From assembly GCA_040883315.1 (NCBI GenBank), contig JBFLKU010000006.1:10145-74144 (forward strand): 64,000 nucleotides of DNA. The letters run 5' to 3'. The notes beneath the pieces were generated by a model. That model was not told where the DNA came from. It made no database searches and saw only the letters and a list, made by a program, of their open reading frames with translations. The DNA is from JAFGUF01 sp040883315. Its GTDB lineage: Bacteria > Bacillota > Clostridia > Christensenellales > UMGS416. Within the stretch, counting starts at the first letter, position 1. Each line of letters begins with the position of its first letter. The translations under genes and the position numbers were made by a program. This document shows positions 61,025-64,000 of the stretch, piece by piece.

Positions 61025-61033
61025 TGTTATAAT
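61025..61033 (+). promoter_or_regulatory. extended -10 promoter of the alcohol dehydrogenase gene
   Basis: TG-T-TATAAT, without a convincing -35 box; leader about 20 nt. Confidence 0.5.
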
Positions 61034-61059
61034 TATATAAAAAGAGTATGGAGGAAAAT

Positions 61060-62223
61060 ATGCTTAATTTTGAATATAGTCAACCGACGAAAATAATTTT
61101 TGGCAAAGACAGACATAAAGAAGTAGGAGAGCATATTGCAGAATATGCAAAGAATATATTGGTGGTATACGGCAGCGGAAGAATAAGAAAAAGCGGCCTT
61201 TTGGATGAGGTGGAAGCATCTCTTAAAAATGGTGGTATAGAGTATACTTTGCTGGGCGGCGTCCAGCCAAACCCAAGGATAGCAGTTGCATATGAGGGCA
61301 TAAAAATATGCAAAGAAAAGAGCATAGAGATGATACTGGCTGTGGGTGGCGGAAGCGCAATAGACACAGCAAAGGCTATTGCAATGGGTGCCAAGCACGA
61401 AGGCGACGTGTGGGACATATACATGAAGAAGGACAATATTAATACTGCACTGCCTCTAGCAACCATATTGACAATATCTGCAGCAGGCTCCGAGGCCAGC
61501 ACAAGCACAGTGATGACAAACGATGAAACAGGATACAAAAGGGGGTATAATAATGCATGCCTGAGACCTGTGTTTTCTATATTGAATCCGCAGCTCACAT
61601 GCACCGTGCCTGCCTATCAGACAGCATGCGGATGTGCAGACATTATGATGCATGACATCGAGAGATACTTTACAAATGTAGAAGACGTGGATTTGACGGA
61701 CAGACTATGTGAAGCAGTGCTTTTGAGCATAAAAAACAATGCACCGAAAATATTGCAGAAGCTGGATGACTATGAGCTGCGTGCCAACATAATGTGGGCA
61801 GGCACGCTGGCACACAATGATCTGCTCTCTACAGGCAGAATAGGTGACTGGGCAACCCACGCTATGGGGCATGAAATAGGTGCGAAGTTCGACGTGGCAC
61901 ATGGAGCAACATTGACAATTATGTGCCCGGCATGGATGAAATATGCGTATAAACACGATATAGATAGATTCAAGCAATTCGCAGAAAGAGTGATGGGAGT
62001 GAACCCGGAAGGCATGACGGATGAAGAGACAGCAATTGCAGGAATAGAAGAGCTGAAGAAGTTTTTTGCATCTCTTGGTCTGCCAACCAGCCTGAAAGAG
62101 GTAGGAGCGGATGAGAGCAGCATAGATGAGATGGCGCAAAAATGCTCTATATTCGGCACTATCGGCAATTTTGTTAAGCTGGATGAAAAGGATATAAGAG
62201 AAATATATAGGCTCGCACTATAG
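61060..62223 (+). CDS. iron-containing alcohol dehydrogenase (BdhA/YqhD-like)
   Basis: A 387-residue group III alcohol dehydrogenase. The NAD(P)-binding part shows 'NILVVYGSGRIRKSGLLDEV' and 'LAVGGGSAIDTAKAIA', and the metal site is made by Asp and His in 'CGCADIMMHDIERYF' and by 'HAMGHEIGAKFDVAHGATL'. The nearest types are NADPH-dependent butanol dehydrogenase and YqhD, so it probably reduces aldehydes in fermentation. The ATG at 61060 follows GGAGG; an in-frame ATG twelve bases upstream overlaps that site. Confidence 0.92.
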   Translation: MLNFEYSQPTKIIFGKDRHKEVGEHIAEYAKNILVVYGSGRIRKSGLLDEVEASLKNGGIEYTLLGGVQPNPRIAVAYEGIKICKEKSIEMILAVGGGSAIDTAKAIAMGAKHEGDVWDIYMKKDNINTALPLATILTISAAGSEASTSTVMTNDETGYKRGYNNACLRPVFSILNPQLTCTVPAYQTACGCADIMMHDIERYFTNVEDVDLTDRLCEAVLLSIKNNAPKILQKLDDYELRANIMWAGTLAHNDLLSTGRIGDWATHAMGHEIGAKFDVAHGATLTIMCPAWMKYAYKHDIDRFKQFAERVMGVNPEGMTDEETAIAGIEELKKFFASLGLPTSLKEVGADESSIDEMAQKCSIFGTIGNFVKLDEKDIREIYRLAL

Positions 62224-62367
62224 AACAAAAGATAGATATAAAGCAAAATGTTATTTACTAATAATATTAAAAGTGATATTATTTTTAGTGTTATTGATAA
62301 ACCGGAATGCCGGCAGCTATTGCCGAATATATTTACATTCGGATATACAGACCGGGAAATAAGCAAA

Positions 62368-62398
62368 TAAAAAAGGTGTTTTCGCTAAAAAACACCTT
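62368..62398 (-). terminator. terminator of the tRNA-Trp gene
   Basis: AAAGGTGTTTT... pairs with AAAACACCTTT on the minus strand, 4-6-nt loop, followed by T. It starts right at the encoded CCA end. The rest of the gap 62224-62367 holds only a weak GC hairpin (62323-62342). Confidence 0.85.
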
Positions 62399-62474
62399 TG
62401 GCAGGGGAGACGCGACTCGAACACGCAACCGTCGGTTTTGGAGACCGATGCTCTACCAATTGAGCCACTCCCCT
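62399..62474 (-). tRNA. tRNA-Trp (anticodon CCA)
   Basis: On the minus strand the 76 nt fold into a full cloverleaf: acceptor AGGGGAG/CTCCCCT with discriminator G and encoded CCA, D arm GCTC/GAGC, anticodon arm TCGGT-CTCCAAA-ACCGA with anticodon CCA, a 5-nt variable loop and a T arm with TTCGAGT. It charges tryptophan at UGG. It is a single isolated gene with a consensus promoter 10 bp upstream and its own terminator. Confidence 0.95.
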
Positions 62475-62491
62475 AAGAAAATACCTTTTGA

Positions 62492-62520
62492 ATTATATAT
62501 TATACTAATGGATATGTCAA
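62492..62520 (-). promoter_or_regulatory. consensus promoter of tRNA-Trp
   Basis: TTGACA, 17-bp spacer, TATAAT on the minus strand: a full consensus match, as expected for a stable RNA gene. It diverges from proC. Confidence 0.85.
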
Positions 62521-62568
62521 CTAGAAGTTAATATATTGTAGATTCGTTCACTGGAAATGGGAGGAAGT

Positions 62569-63378
62569 ATGATAAAATCTAAAATTGCATTTATAGGCGG
62601 CGGCAATATGGCGTATGCTATTGCGAAAAATATGCTGAAAAGCGGACTGATTTCACCAGAAAACACCACGATTGCAGACCTCAATGAAGAAAGGCTAGGA
62701 TTTCTGAAAGAGGATTTGGGCGTAAGTACTACCACCCAAAACACAGAAGCAATAGAAAAAAGCGATGTGGTTATTTTGTCTGTAAAGCCCCAGATTTTCA
62801 GGAAAGTATACAGCCAGTTTGCAGACAGCATGGAAGGAAAGTGCGTGATATCCATTATGGCAGGTGTGACAGTAGACGAGCTGGAGGAATCTCTGCCTGA
62901 CTCTGTGCATATACTTAGGACTATGCCAAACATGCCTGCGATGGTAGGAGAGGGAATGACTGCACTTTGCAAAGAAAACTCCCTAGATAACAAGGAAAAA
63001 GACATTGCAGAAAAAATATTTAAATCAGTAGGCAAAATATGCTATGTGGAGGAGCATCTTCTGGATGCTGTTATAGGCATCACAGGAAGCGGACCTGCAT
63101 ATGTATTTATGTTTATGGAGGCTCTGGCTGATGCTGGTGTGCTGCATGGGCTGCCGAGAGATTTATCCTATGAGCTGGCTGCACAGCTTTTGAAAGGCTC
63201 TGCTGAAACGGTGCTGGAAACTAAGCTGCATCCAGGCGTATTGAAAGACAGAGTGTGCTCACCGGGCGGCACCACCATAGAGGCGGTAAAATCGCTGGAG
63301 AAAAACGGATTTAGAGGTGTAGTTATAGACGCTGTGGATGAATGCGTGAAAAAGGCAAAAAGGATGGCAGATGACTGA
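62569..63378 (+). CDS. proC: pyrroline-5-carboxylate reductase
   Basis: A 269-residue enzyme catalysing the last step of proline synthesis. The Rossmann start is 'IAFIGGGNMAYAIAKNML', with 'VILSVKPQIFRKV', 'RTMPNMPAMVGEGMTAL', 'GITGSGPAYVFMFMEALADAGV' and 'VCSPGGTTIEAVKSLE' (active-site loop) following in order. The ATG at 62569 follows GGAGG; the in-frame ATG at 62557 overlaps that site. It overlaps rnhA by eight bases. Confidence 0.95.
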   Translation: MIKSKIAFIGGGNMAYAIAKNMLKSGLISPENTTIADLNEERLGFLKEDLGVSTTTQNTEAIEKSDVVILSVKPQIFRKVYSQFADSMEGKCVISIMAGVTVDELEESLPDSVHILRTMPNMPAMVGEGMTALCKENSLDNKEKDIAEKIFKSVGKICYVEEHLLDAVIGITGSGPAYVFMFMEALADAGVLHGLPRDLSYELAAQLLKGSAETVLETKLHPGVLKDRVCSPGGTTIEAVKSLEKNGFRGVVIDAVDECVKKAKRMADD

Positions 63379-63808
63379 GATAAATTTATATACTGACGGA
63401 GCGTGCTCCGGCAACCCAGGGCCAGGTGGCTGGGCTGCTATATTGATATACAAAGACAATGAAAAAAGCCTAAGCGGCTTTGTGGATCACACAACCAACA
63501 ACAGAATGGAGCTCTTTGCCGTAATCAAGGGGCTTTCTGCACTGAATAGAGCCTGCAAAGTGAATGTGCATTCAGACTCTGCATATTTGGTGAATGCATT
63601 CAACCAAGGCTGGATAGAAAACTGGCAGAAAAACAGCTGGAAAAACTCCAAAAAGCAGCCTGTTTTAAATAGTGACCTATGGCAGCAGCTGATAGCCTAC
63701 ACCAATAAACACGATATAAAATGGATAAAAGTGAAGGGGCATTCGGACAACGAATACAACAACAGATGCGACGAGATGGCAGTGGAAGAAATCAAAAAAC
63801 ATGCATAA
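63371..63808 (+). CDS. rnhA: ribonuclease HI
   Basis: A 145-residue RNase H1 that removes RNA from RNA-DNA hybrids. All four catalytic acids are visible: Asp in 'LYTDGACSGNPGPGGW', Glu in 'NNRMELFAVIKGL', Asp in 'VHSDSAYLVNAF' and Asp in 'RCDEMA', plus the His in 'VKGHSDNEYNN'. It contains the basic handle region ('NWQKNSWKNSKKQPV'). It is coupled to proC by an 8-bp overlap. Confidence 0.95.
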   Translation: MTEINLYTDGACSGNPGPGGWAAILIYKDNEKSLSGFVDHTTNNRMELFAVIKGLSALNRACKVNVHSDSAYLVNAFNQGWIENWQKNSWKNSKKQPVLNSDLWQQLIAYTNKHDIKWIKVKGHSDNEYNNRCDEMAVEEIKKHA

Positions 63809-63817
63809 ACAAAATAG

Positions 63818-63846
63818 TTGCATTAAGGTTATATATTTGATATAAT
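63818..63846 (+). promoter_or_regulatory. promoter of rplS
   Basis: TTGCAT, 17-bp spacer, TATAAT; the transcript would begin near 63853. Confidence 0.75.
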
Positions 63847-63851
63847 GTTTT

Positions 63852-63921
63852 GGCTGTGACAAACAGCAATATAACGGGCGGTCCTCTGGCAGGAAATGTG
63901 CACGAACGTCTATGAACGAGG
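63852..63921 (+). promoter_or_regulatory. candidate ribosomal protein L19 leader
   Basis: The short rplS leader has a 5-bp hairpin (GCTGT/ACAGC, 63852-63866). A later CCTC (63883-63886) can pair with the GAGG ribosome site (63918-63921), so the start could be masked. Position and size fit the L19 leader family of Firmicutes; a covariance-model search would be needed to confirm. Confidence 0.5.
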
Positions 63922-63929
63922 TATAGAAA

Positions 63930-64000
63930 ATGATTGATATTAAAACACTAGAGCAAGAACAGCTGCGTGATGATATCCCAGCCTTCGGAATAGGCGACAC
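63930..64000 (+). CDS. rplS: 50S ribosomal protein L19, 5' end only
   Basis: The first 23 codons, cut by the window edge. 'LEQEQLRDDIPAFGIGDT' is the conserved L19 N-terminus. L19 lies at the 30S-50S interface. GAGG lies eight bases before the ATG. The usual neighbours (rimM, trmD) would be upstream but here rnhA is, so rplS has its own promoter and leader. Confidence 0.85.
   Translation, partial: MIDIKTLEQEQLRDDIPAFGIGD

Noticed and set aside
62323..62342. terminator after the alcohol dehydrogenase
   Set aside because: CCGAAT/ATTCGG makes only a 6-bp stem with an 8-nt loop and no T run; kept as a weak hairpin, not annotated.

Overview
The window looks like chromosomal DNA from a low-GC, Gram-positive anaerobe of the class Clostridia; the genus cannot be read from the sequence. 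The pointers are the AT-rich composition, strong AGGAGG-type ribosome sites, a class III fructose-bisphosphatase, lipoproteins and cell-wall enzymes with no LPS genes, and a U32 peptidase of the tRNA-hydroxylation type. No phage, transposase, rRNA or CRISPR array is visible. There is one tRNA gene (Trp, CCA) at 62399-62474.

Layout. 25-3557: LURP-one-related protein, MFS carrier, queuosine-precursor transporter QueT and a GNAT-GtrA fusion. 3779-6157: rpmG-secE-nusG-rplK-rplA operon, closed by a terminator, so rplJL-rpoBC do not follow. 6230-12368: MATE pump, rdgB, a phosphodiesterase, an orphan winged-helix regulator, glnS and an acetyltransferase. 12540-19813: SIS protein, a CD225/DUF2752 membrane pair, an ECF S component, an MBL hydrolase, comEC, holA and an oxidoreductase. 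19880-24301: heterodimeric ABC exporter with its TetR repressor and a clear operator. 24506-28324: DUF2089 regulator, a tetrapeptide-repeat protein, an L,D-transpeptidase with CSPG repeats and a YdcF protein. 28485-37815: fbp, a VanY-like lipoprotein, U32 peptidase, ahcY, a SAH/MTA deaminase and a propeller-like lipoprotein. 37966-42998: dCMP deaminase, HAD, DUF1508, icd, DsrE-like protein, oxidoreductase and two small membrane proteins. 43032-47878: ruvCAB-queA-tgt-yajC. 48010-49233: an AT-rich gene for a proteasome-like Ntn-hydrolase with a C-terminal TPR. 49337-64000: gltX, a Na+-type ABC exporter, an alpha/beta hydrolase, murC, a GGDEF/HD-GYP protein, radical SAM, hflX, an iron alcohol dehydrogenase, tRNA-Trp, proC, rnhA and the 5' end of rplS.

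Functional links. QueT, Tgt and QueA together describe uptake and insertion of a queuosine precursor. AhcY and the deaminase describe SAH disposal. The TetR gene, its operator and the exporter form a self-contained resistance-type module. The ribosomal genes carry leader structures at rpmG, rplK, rplA and rplS.

The items most worth follow-up are the Ntn-hydrolase/TPR protein, the canonical JAMM motif in the N-terminal extension of HflX, the 28-copy tetrapeptide repeat protein next to DUF2089, the GNAT-GtrA fusion with an internal ribosome site, and an apparently leaderless VanY transcript. All calls rest on reading the sequence and on family knowledge; no database search was run.
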